Assembly: GCA_024645175.1 (NCBI GenBank)
Contig: JAHEGB010000006.1
Location: 1-50,745 of the forward strand
From: Microbacteriaceae bacterium
GTDB lineage: Bacteria; Actinomycetota; Actinomycetes; Actinomycetales; Microbacteriaceae
Reading direction: 5' to 3'
DNA length: 50,745 nucleotides
A program made the position numbers and the translations under genes. Within the stretch, counting starts at the first letter, position 1. The number at the start of each line of letters is the position of its first letter. A model generated the notes under the pieces. It was given only the letters and a program-made list of their open reading frames with translations. It had not been told where the DNA came from and made no database searches. Below, piece after piece: positions 18,475-24,994 of this stretch.

Positions 18475-18960
18475 ATGGCTAAGAACGAAACCGCAGACGT
18501 AGTAGCACCAGAGAGCTACACCACCGAGACTCCAGCAGCTAAGGCTCCTGCAAAGTCACGTGGCCCATTGACTCAGCCAGGTGCTGGTCTTGGTCGCCGC
18601 AAGCAGGCAATCGCACGTGTGCGCATTGTTCCTGGAACCGGTGTGATCAAAGTTAACGGTCGCACCCTTGAGGACTACTTTCCAAACAAGTTGCACCAGC
18701 AGCTAATCACCGACCCATTCACCGTTCTTGAGTTGAAGGGTGCCTACGACGTAGTTGCTCGCATCTCAGGTGGTGGCATCGCTGGTCAGGCTGGCGCATT
18801 GCGTCTCGGAATTGCTCGTTGCTTGAACGAGATCGACCGCGACAACAACCGCCCAGCTCTAAAGAAGGCTGGCTTCTTGAAGCGTGACCCACGTGTCATC
18901 GAGCGCAAGAAGGCCGGTCTCAAGAAGGCACGTAAGGCTTCGCAGTTCTCGAAGCGCTAA
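18475..18960 (+). CDS. rpsI: 30S ribosomal protein S9
   Basis: S9 (161 residues) reaches the P site with its C-terminal KR-ending tail, here [12 protein letters not shown]. The core begins near residue 40 ([32 protein letters not shown]) and includes [21 protein letters not shown]. The first 38 residues are an Ala/Thr/Lys-rich extension. It lies 29 bases after rplM in the same transcript. Confidence 0.97.
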   Translation: MAKNETADVVAPESYTTETPAAKAPAKSRGPLTQPGAGLGRRKQAIARVRIVPGTGVIKVNGRTLEDYFPNKLHQQLITDPFTVLELKGAYDVVARISGGGIAGQAGALRLGIARCLNEIDRDNNRPALKKAGFLKRDPRVIERKKAGLKKARKASQFSKR

Positions 18961-18983
18961 ACCGCTTCTTCTGCGCGTTCGGC

Positions 18984-18989
18984 TAATCT
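18984..18989 (+). promoter_or_regulatory. -10 of glmM, probably leaderless
   Basis: TAATCT ends 6 bases before the glmM ATG and no ribosome binding site lies between. Transcription from it would start at or beside the start codon. Confidence 0.5.
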
Positions 18990-18995
18990 CGAACT

Positions 18996-20342
18996 ATGGC
19001 GAGGCTATTTGGCACCGACGGTGTTCGTGGGTTAGCTAACCGTGACCTCACCGCCGAAATGGCAATGCAGTTGGCTCAGGCCGCTGCCATTGTTCTTGGT
19101 GAAGACAGTCGAAACCGTGGCGAAAAGCCAAAGGCCATTATTGGTCGCGACCCCCGAATCTCTGGTGAGTTTCTCGCAGCTGCAGTAGCTGCCGGACTCG
19201 CTAGTTCGGGGGTTGACGTTTTTGACGCAGGTGTTTTGCCAACGCCAGCAACCGCATTTCTAACAGCAGACATGGATGCCGATTTCGGCGTCATGATTTC
19301 TGCATCACACAACCCAGCGCCTGACAACGGAATCAAGTTTTTCGCACGCGGTGGACACAAACTCGACGACGCAATCGAAGACAAAATCGAAGCGTTGATG
19401 CACGCAGAAAAACTCGCACCGGTTGGTGGCGCAGTTGGTCACGTTGCAAGATTTGCAGATGCAGAAGATCGATACATCGTTCACCTTTTGAAGGCACTGC
19501 CAAATCGACTTGATGGTCTAAAGATTGTTCTCGACTGCGCGCACGGTGCAGCCTCGGGAGTCTCACCTCAGGCATTCGTCGACGCAGGTGCAAAGGTTGT
19601 TGTCATCGGTGCAGACCCAGACGGTCACAACATTAATCTCGGATACGGCTCGACTCACCTGAGCGCACTTCAGTCTGCAGTGCTCGAGCACAACGCAGAC
19701 CTTGGAATCGCACACGATGGCGACGCAGACCGTTGCCTCGCGGTTGACCACACCGGCAAGATCGTCGATGGCGACGAGATCATGGCAATCATGGCTTTGA
19801 GCTTGAAAGAGCGCGGTCAACTTGCGCGCAACACTCTCGTTGCAACCGTGATGAGCAACCTCGGTTTGAAACTTGCAATGCAGACAGCTGGCATCGAAAT
19901 GATTGAAACCAAGGTGGGCGACCGCTACGTTCTCGAGCAGATTCGCGAGGGTGGTTACACCCTCGGCGGCGAGCAGTCTGGTCACGTTATCTTCTCTCGC
20001 TATGCCACCACCGGCGACGGCATCTTGACCGGCCTCAAGTTGGCAGCCGAGGTTGCCAGGTCAGGCAAGCCACTTGCCGAACTAACCAAGGCCATGCAGA
20101 TTTTGCCTCAGGTGCTCATCAATGTGAAGGGCGTCGACAAGACTCGCGTCGACACCGACGAAGAGGTTCAGGCAGCAGTTCGCGAAGCCGAGGCAGAACT
20201 TCACGGCACCGGTCGCGTATTGCTTCGCGCATCGGGCACCGAACCGCTGGTTCGCGTGATGGTCGAAGCCGCAGACGAAGGCTCGGCTCAGTCTTGGGCA
20301 GACCGCATCGCCCGTGTCGTTGAGCGCCGATTGGCTCTCTAA
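18996..20342 (+). CDS. glmM: Phosphoglucosamine mutase
   Basis: GlmM turns glucosamine-6-phosphate into glucosamine-1-phosphate for UDP-GlcNAc and peptidoglycan. The phosphoserine loop ISASHNP puts the catalytic Ser at 104, the metal loop is DGDADR, and the substrate loop GEQSGHV and phosphate-binding [15 protein letters not shown] are present. Length (448) is typical. Its partner glmS lies about 5 kb downstream. A -10 sits 6 bases before the ATG. Confidence 0.97.
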   Translation: MARLFGTDGVRGLANRDLTAEMAMQLAQAAAIVLGEDSRNRGEKPKAIIGRDPRISGEFLAAAVAAGLASSGVDVFDAGVLPTPATAFLTADMDADFGVMISASHNPAPDNGIKFFARGGHKLDDAIEDKIEALMHAEKLAPVGGAVGHVARFADAEDRYIVHLLKALPNRLDGLKIVLDCAHGAASGVSPQAFVDAGAKVVVIGADPDGHNINLGYGSTHLSALQSAVLEHNADLGIAHDGDADRCLAVDHTGKIVDGDEIMAIMALSLKERGQLARNTLVATVMSNLGLKLAMQTAGIEMIETKVGDRYVLEQIREGGYTLGGEQSGHVIFSRYATTGDGILTGLKLAAEVARSGKPLAELTKAMQILPQVLINVKGVDKTRVDTDEEVQAAVREAEAELHGTGRVLLRASGTEPLVRVMVEAADEGSAQSWADRIARVVERRLAL

Positions 20343-20839
20343 TGAACGACAGATTTGCAACCACAGACATGCCGGCAACAAAGCTGATCGGCCTATCTGC
20401 TGATTTCTATGGCGGAATGTCACCAAAGTTCAACGGCCCTGAGGTGCTCGGCCCGCTGTGGGGCGTTGTCAACAGCAAGCTAAGTGAAATTGGCCTGGCA
20501 TTCTCGGGTCGCATGATTGCGGCAACCCGCCCAGCCGATTCAGGCGAAGAAGGCTTGCTCAACCAGTTTGTCGGCCTAGAGGTTTCTGAATTGCCTGCCG
20601 ACTTGAACGGCCTAGAGGTTCTTGAATTGCCAGCAATGCGCCTGGCAACCTATGAGCACTACGGCAGCATGAACGGCCTCGTAGCCTCAATCAAGCAGCT
20701 TTATGGAGAGGTGCTTCCGAGCTCAGGCCTCAAGCAGCCAACACCGTGGTCGCTCGAACTAGAGATTTATGACGAGCGCTTCGACCTGAACAGCGACGAA
20801 TCTGTCATGACAATCGCTACGCCAATTTTGGCTGACTAG
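20342..20839 (+). CDS. GyrI-like / AraC effector-binding-domain protein
   Basis: The 165-residue protein resembles the SOUL/GyrI-like effector-binding fold: TKLIGLSADFYGG at the start, ALPAMRLATYEHYGSMNGLVASIKQLYGEVLP, and a C-terminal SLELEIYDERFD, where binding domains of this type carry their conserved Glu. There is no DNA-binding domain, so it would bind a small molecule or protein on its own. Residues about 78-101 contain two copies of GLEVxELPA made by a 36-bp tandem duplication. It overlaps the glmM stop by one base, and its own stop overlaps that of the DUF4956 gene. Confidence 0.7.
   Translation: MNDRFATTDMPATKLIGLSADFYGGMSPKFNGPEVLGPLWGVVNSKLSEIGLAFSGRMIAATRPADSGEEGLLNQFVGLEVSELPADLNGLEVLELPAMRLATYEHYGSMNGLVASIKQLYGEVLPSSGLKQPTPWSLELEIYDERFDLNSDESVMTIATPILAD
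20572..20631 (+). repeat. In-frame 36-bp-period repeat in the GyrI-like gene
   Basis: Bases 20572-20595 recur at 20608-20631 with 22 of 24 identical. The period of 36 preserves the frame and gives GLEVSELPADLN followed by GLEVLELPAMRL. Confidence 0.85.
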
Positions 20840-21402
20840 CGCTCTGAATATTTAACGTCGAGCTTCATGCTCGCAGGCATCAGGTTGATCGACTTGATCT
20901 CAACCTGAACAATCTTTTTGCCAATAACCTCGCCAACCTTGGTTGCGAGAACAGCAGTGTCGGTTTCGACAAAATCAACCGAGAGGCTCATGCGCTTGCT
21001 GCGCGCAGAGGCAAGCAGCTTCGGGTGATCGATTATGAAAATTGCAACCACGAGAATCGCTGCATAAATCGATTGAACTGCAAGCGAGTATCCCGGAAGA
21101 CCAAGAATCAAACCCACGGATAGTCCGGTTAGCAAGTAGGCCATCTCTATCCAGCCGGCTTCATCTGATCGCAGGCGAATAATCGAGATTACGGCGAAGA
21201 GCGCAAAACCAACGCCTAGAGAAAGAGTGAATGATGCGAGTGCGCCGGCTAGTGCAAAGAGAGCAACGTTGATGATTGCAATTGCGATGGTCATATCGCG
21301 GTTCTTGTGGCGTCGGTAATAGAAAACGAATGCAAGCAAGACAATCGACACCATGTCTAGAGCGAATGCGCTCAAGAATGGCAAAACGTTGATTTCGGTC
21401 AT
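20836..21402 (-). CDS. DUF4956 family membrane protein
   Basis: The 188-residue protein has four or five hydrophobic helices (about 8-28, 38-60, 62-78, 88-105, 108-125) and then a soluble C-terminal domain of about 60 residues. The stretch ALFAVISIIRLRSDEAGWIEMAYLLTGLSVGLILG matches DUF4956, a family repeatedly seen beside CotH-kinase and VTC-domain (polyphosphate polymerase-like) genes. The biochemical role is unknown to me. It is divergent from the CotH gene with only 21 bases between, consistent with a working pair. TAATCT lies 6 bases before the ATG. Confidence 0.8.
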   Translation of the reverse strand: MTEINVLPFLSAFALDMVSIVLLAFVFYYRRHKNRDMTIAIAIINVALFALAGALASFTLSLGVGFALFAVISIIRLRSDEAGWIEMAYLLTGLSVGLILGLPGYSLAVQSIYAAILVVAIFIIDHPKLLASARSKRMSLSVDFVETDTAVLATKVGEVIGKKIVQVEIKSINLMPASMKLDVKYSER

Positions 21403-21407
21403 TTCGC

Positions 21408-21414
21408 TAGATTA
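21408..21414. promoter_or_regulatory. Shared bidirectional -10 (TAGATTA) for DUF4956 and CotH genes
   Basis: The heptamer TAGATTA gives TAGATT on the plus strand, 10 bases before the CotH ATG, and TAATCT on the minus strand, 6 bases before the DUF4956 ATG. The whole intergenic gap is 21 bases, so any promoter must use this sequence or lie inside the opposite gene. Both mRNAs would be leaderless or nearly so. Confidence 0.55.
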
Positions 21415-21423
21415 CCTTTAGAT

Positions 21424-22701
21424 ATGACCTCAACGCTGAGAAACTTGCGCGCCATTGCCGCCATTGTGCTTACCCTGATTTTGACGGGTGCGACGGTTCA
21501 GCCGGCACAAGCGGTCACCACAATCAAGCTCACCGACATCTACAGTTCGGCGAAACTCACCGAGGTTTATCTCGAGATTCCTCCAGCAAGCGAGGCCTCG
21601 CTAAATAACTGGCCAACGCTCGAAAAGTATGTGACCGCCAAGGTCAAGTTCGTTCAGGGCAGCCTCGAGTCTGATCAAATCAGCATCGGCATGCGCCTCA
21701 AGGGCAGCACCTCGTTGCAGCCGCTAAAACAAAAGCCTTCGATGCGAATCAAGTTCAACTGGGGCGATGCGCTCAAGGGTCAGCGTTTTCTTGGCCTGAA
21801 GAACATGACTCTCAACTCGATGACTCAAGACACATCATGGATTCACGAGTTCGCAAGTTACAAGCTCTATAACTCAGTGGGCGTTGTTGCGCCGTCGACC
21901 GGTTGGGCAGAGGTGTTCGTAAACGGAAAGTCGAAGGGCATATATGTCAACGTCGAAACCCCAGACGACATTTTCTTGAGCAAGCGATTCAAAGACCCAA
22001 CTCAGCATCTCTATGAGGGTCAAGCATTTGCCGATCTAAAACCAGGCAACGACAGTGGCGGCGAGTTTGATGGAAAATTCACAGTTGACGAGGGTTGGGC
22101 TGCGACTCCGAACAAGGCAGACCTCACCGCACTAATCGCGGCCGCAAATGTTGAGCCAGGCAAAGCATGGTGGGATGGCCTCGCGAAATATCTTGATCGA
22201 ACCAGCATGGTGCGAATGTTTGCGGTCGACAATTTGCTTGGAAACTGGGATGCCTACTCTGGCCCAATCATCAACAACTATTACTTGCGCAGCAACTCGA
22301 GCAACAAGTTCACGTTCATTCCGTGGGGCGTTGACCAGACTTTCGGTGAGAACCGTGAGACTAAGGTGACTCTCGACACTTACACGTTCGCAATGGATAA
22401 GCCGCTTGTCGGATATCCGTGGGTTCAATTGAGCCACAAGAAAGATGCGATCGAGCGCGGGCTGCTCTTCACCAAGTGCCTCGCTTATAAGCCGTGTTTC
22501 ACGCTCTACATGCAAGAGCTTCGCAACGCCTCGGCGAAGGCCACCGCCATCAAGTTGCCAACGCTCATGGTCAATGCGGCAAAGATCTTTGACCCGTTCG
22601 CTAACGACGATGTTCGAGCAGAGCAGAAGCGAAACTTGGTTTATCTAACGGCGCAGCAGAAGAAGGTAGCCGCCCTGATCAAGCTCTACAAGATCAAGTA
22701 G
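21424..22701 (+). CDS. Secreted CotH-type kinase family protein
   Basis: This 425-residue protein has a signal peptide (about 1-30, ending QPAQA). The mature part matches the CotH fold, an atypical protein kinase first known from spore coats: IGMRLKGSTSLQPLKQKPSMRIKF, LNSMTQDTSWIHEFASYKLYNSVG, AEVFVNGKSKGIYVNVE, and the catalytic-region FAVDNLLGNWDAYSGPIINNYYLRSN..FIPWGVDQTF. The D-N and final D-Q motifs probably serve catalysis and metal binding. Since it is exported, its substrates would be outside the membrane. The VTC-domain gene often found with it is not in the window. Confidence 0.85.
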   Translation: MTSTLRNLRAIAAIVLTLILTGATVQPAQAVTTIKLTDIYSSAKLTEVYLEIPPASEASLNNWPTLEKYVTAKVKFVQGSLESDQISIGMRLKGSTSLQPLKQKPSMRIKFNWGDALKGQRFLGLKNMTLNSMTQDTSWIHEFASYKLYNSVGVVAPSTGWAEVFVNGKSKGIYVNVETPDDIFLSKRFKDPTQHLYEGQAFADLKPGNDSGGEFDGKFTVDEGWAATPNKADLTALIAAANVEPGKAWWDGLAKYLDRTSMVRMFAVDNLLGNWDAYSGPIINNYYLRSNSSNKFTFIPWGVDQTFGENRETKVTLDTYTFAMDKPLVGYPWVQLSHKKDAIERGLLFTKCLAYKPCFTLYMQELRNASAKATAIKLPTLMVNAAKIFDPFANDDVRAEQKRNLVYLTAQQKKVAALIKLYKIK

Positions 22702-22980
22702 CTACTTTTTAGGAACCGCAGAGGCCTTTAGGTCTCGACGGGCGGTGTAGCCGGTATAAAGCGTGCCAGCTATCCAGGTGACAGAGGCGAGCGGCACGAA
22801 GACCTGGTTAAGGTTGGTGGCTGCTCCCACGGCATACATGACACCGACGACCGTGGTCAGAGTTAGTTGCAAGAAGACAAAGCGCACGATGGCTCGCACC
22901 GCGTGGGTGGTTCGGTTTGACGCTTCGATGTTTGCCCGAAGCAGTTCGGCTAGTTCTTGATTCCCCGAGTTATTCGACAT
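22702..22980 (-). CDS. Small two-helix membrane protein, function unknown
   Basis: I do not recognise this 92-residue protein. The first 33 residues are polar and helical (ELAELLRANIEASNRTTHAVRA), followed by two hydrophobic segments at about 31-55 and 62-78 and a short basic C-terminus (ARRDLKASAVPKK). Its stop codon abuts the CotH stop (TAGCTA). It lies directly downstream of the rhodopsin terminator on the same strand. CATAAT 6 bases before the ATG may give it its own leaderless transcript. Confidence 0.7.
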   Translation of the reverse strand: MSNNSGNQELAELLRANIEASNRTTHAVRAIVRFVFLQLTLTTVVGVMYAVGAATNLNQVFVPLASVTWIAGTLYTGYTARRDLKASAVPKK

Positions 22981-23004
22981 GCATAAATTATGGCTTTAAA
23001 TGCC

Positions 23005-23032
23005 TGTGGGCCACCCTTTCGGATGGCCCACA
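23005..23032 (-). terminator. Terminator of the rhodopsin gene
   Basis: Read on the minus strand, TGTGGGCCA and TGGCCCACA form a 9-bp perfect stem, extended by TCC/GGG around a GAAA tetraloop. It starts 22 bases after the rhodopsin stop. The downstream tail is A/T-rich rather than a clean U-run, so termination may be partial and let the 92-residue gene be co-transcribed. Confidence 0.75.
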
Positions 23033-23054
23033 AACTAACTAAGGGTGAAACGAC

Positions 23055-23843
23055 TTATGCGTCTTTGAACTCAGTTTTTGCGTACTCTGCGTCGTCTTCT
23101 GCCGACTTGATGCGTGCGATCGAGAAGATGATTAGACCGAAGAGACACTTAGCAAGGATGTCAGCGATGCTGTATCCGACTTCGCGTGCTACGAACTGGT
23201 CTGCAGTTGCCTGAGTGTTGCCCATCGCCAGGATGAAGGTGATTGGGTAAACGCCCCAGGTTGCGATAAGCAATAGACGGAGCAACTTAACCTTCTTCTG
23301 CACTGCTGCAGACTGACGTGACAAGCTCTTGCCTAGTTCGATGAACAAGACGTAGAGGATGTATAGGAAAGGAATGGTTGAAAGTAGACCCCATACTGAA
23401 GCGTCGATGCCGTAGATGTCTAGCTTTGCGTCGCCAGGGTAACCCAAGACGATCATTGCTGCAGCCGCAGGAACCAAGCGGTTCAAGATTGAGCTTTGTG
23501 CAGCCTTTGCAAGTGCAAGAACAGCAACCAACTCAACCAATAGCAGTGGCACGGTTAGTAGCCAGTCAACGTAGCGGTAGCCAACGTTGTATGCGTCTGG
23601 GTTGTTTCCGGTCAAACCTGCGAATGCGTGGTTGAAGTTGTCAAACATTCTGAAGTAGTGATAGGTAGCGATAGCGGTTACAGTTCCTGAAACCATTACT
23701 GCCATTCGGTAACGAGGCAATACGCGCTCGCGGCCGACGAATAGAAAAATCGAAGTGAATAGCATCGATGCTAGACCCAGCGAAAGGATGTTGTAGACAA
23801 CGTTAAATTGTCCATTTGTCAGAACGGCTGACAATGTGTTCAT
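23055..23843 (-). CDS. actR: Actinorhodopsin, light-driven proton pump
   Basis: The 262-residue seven-helix protein has all residues of an outward proton pump, numbered from ATG 23843: acceptor D93, T97 and donor E104 (DWLLTVPLLLVE, the DTE motif), R90, the acceptor-partner H62, D228 and the retinal Schiff-base lysine K232 (in SIADILAKCL). L101, at proteorhodopsin position 105, predicts green absorption. G152 (in VWGLLS) aligns with the glycine that opens the carotenoid fenestration in xanthorhodopsin. The frame extends 13 codons upstream, but ATG 23843 has GAAAGGG as ribosome binding site. No retinal or carotenoid genes are in this window. Confidence 0.95.
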   Translation of the reverse strand: MNTLSAVLTNGQFNVVYNILSLGLASMLFTSIFLFVGRERVLPRYRMAVMVSGTVTAIATYHYFRMFDNFNHAFAGLTGNNPDAYNVGYRYVDWLLTVPLLLVELVAVLALAKAAQSSILNRLVPAAAAMIVLGYPGDAKLDIYGIDASVWGLLSTIPFLYILYVLFIELGKSLSRQSAAVQKKVKLLRLLLIATWGVYPITFILAMGNTQATADQFVAREVGYSIADILAKCLFGLIIFSIARIKSAEDDAEYAKTEFKDA

Positions 23844-23865
23844 TTGAAGCCCTTTCAATAGATGT

Positions 23866-23879
23866 ACTTTTCGAAAAGT
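23866..23879. promoter_or_regulatory. 14-bp palindrome upstream of the rhodopsin gene
   Basis: ACTTTTCGAAAAGT is a perfect palindrome 23-36 bases before the rhodopsin start codon. It suits a dimeric regulator, or a hairpin in the leader if transcription starts further up. Its core TTTCGAAA recurs before livK. Confidence 0.6.
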
Positions 23880-23895
23880 CATCGTTTGCGTCGTC

Positions 23896-23949
23896 GGTGC
23901 CTTGGTGCTTCACCAGGCGACACCCATACGGTGGCTCACCATGAGTCAA
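23896..23949 (-). promoter_or_regulatory. Possible rhodopsin promoter and overlapping inverted repeat
   Basis: On the minus strand TTGACT (23949-23944) is followed after 15 bp by TATGGG (23928-23923); that spacer is short. Overlapping its start site is an inverted repeat (23896-23924), GCCTGGTG-AAG-CACCAAGGC with one bulge. The remaining 64 bases up to the coaA stop show no clear element. Confidence 0.35.
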
Positions 23950-24013
23950 CTGGGAGAGTGCTGTGAATAGTTCGCCGTTTTATAACGAAAACATCACGCT
24001 ATTTAGGCAGAAA

Positions 24014-24964
24014 TTAGCTCTTTCTTAGCAAAACCGACTCGACAGCGTGCTCGCTGCCCTTCTGCAGCACCAAAGTCGCCCGAGACCTGGTCGGCTGAAT
24101 GTTCTCGATCAGATTCGGCAGGTTGATGGTGCGCCAGATCTCGTTTGCTCGGTCGAGCGCTTTTTCGAATGGCATCTCGGCGTAGCGGTGAAAGTAAGAC
24201 TTTGGGTTGGTGAAAGCTCCGGCGCGCAGCTGCTCGAAACGGCCCAAGAACCACTTGGCGACGTTCTCGACCTCGGCGTCTACGTAGATCTTGAAATCGA
24301 AGTAGTCGCTAAGCGCAACTTCTTGGCCCATGGCCGGTGGCTGCAAAACGTTTAGGCCTTCGATAATGACGACGTCTGGCGACTCGATGATGACCTCGGC
24401 ACCCGGCACTATGTCATAACTGAGGTGCGAATAGACCGGCGCCGAAACCCGCTCGACTCCCGACTTGATGTCGGCCACAAACTGCAGCAGCGCGAGGCGG
24501 TCGTATGACTCCGGAAACCCCTTGCGATGCATGATGTTGCGACGCTCGAGCTCGGCGTTTGGGTGCAAGAAGCCATCGGTGGTGACCAGCTCAACGCGAG
24601 GGGTTGACGGCCAGCGCGAGAGCATCTCTTTTAGCAAACGAGCAACCGTGCTTTTTCCGACCGCGACCGAACCGGCGACGCCGATGATAAAAGGTGTGCG
24701 CTTTGCGCGCTCGCCCAAAAACTCTGACTCGACCGAGTGCAACTTCTGCGCCTCGGTTACATAGAGGTTGAGCAAGCGGCTGAGCGGCAGGTAGACATCG
24801 GTGACTTCTTTGAGGTCTAGAAAGTCGCCGAGGCCTCGAATCTGCGCAATTTCAGACTCGGATAGGGGTAGCTCGGTCGAGCGGCCCAGCGCCGCCCAGT
24901 CATCTCGCGAGATTTCGACAAAAGGGCTCACTGAACCCTTATCGCCCGCTCTTTCAACCGTCAC
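24014..24964 (-). CDS. coaA: Type I pantothenate kinase
   Basis: CoaA phosphorylates pantothenate, the first committed step to coenzyme A. The P-loop GSVAVGKS is at residues 98-105, followed by VELVTTDGFLHPNAELERRNIMHRKGFPESYD, which holds substrate-site residues, and VIIEGLNVLQ. Length (316) is standard for the bacterial type I family. The start is GTG 24964; no ribosome binding site is visible, and a -10-like TAATTT shared with glmS lies 18 bases upstream. The rhodopsin follows it on the same strand after 170 bases. Confidence 0.95.
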   Translation of the reverse strand: MTVERAGDKGSVSPFVEISRDDWAALGRSTELPLSESEIAQIRGLGDFLDLKEVTDVYLPLSRLLNLYVTEAQKLHSVESEFLGERAKRTPFIIGVAGSVAVGKSTVARLLKEMLSRWPSTPRVELVTTDGFLHPNAELERRNIMHRKGFPESYDRLALLQFVADIKSGVERVSAPVYSHLSYDIVPGAEVIIESPDVVIIEGLNVLQPPAMGQEVALSDYFDFKIYVDAEVENVAKWFLGRFEQLRAGAFTNPKSYFHRYAEMPFEKALDRANEIWRTINLPNLIENIQPTRSRATLVLQKGSEHAVESVLLRKS

Positions 24965-24981
24965 AATCGTTCATTCTGCCG

Positions 24982-24988
24982 TAAATTA
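24982..24988. promoter_or_regulatory. Shared bidirectional -10 (TAAATTA) for glmS and coaA
   Basis: TAAATT on the plus strand ends 7 bases before the glmS ATG, and TAATTT on the minus strand lies 18 bases before the coaA GTG. The two genes are only 30 bases apart, so the same bases must serve both directions. glmS would be leaderless. Confidence 0.5.
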
Positions 24989-24994
24989 GTAGTC

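Noticed and set aside
20342-20839. AraC-type transcription regulator
   Set aside because: Only the effector-binding domain is present; no helix-turn-helix region exists in or next to the frame.
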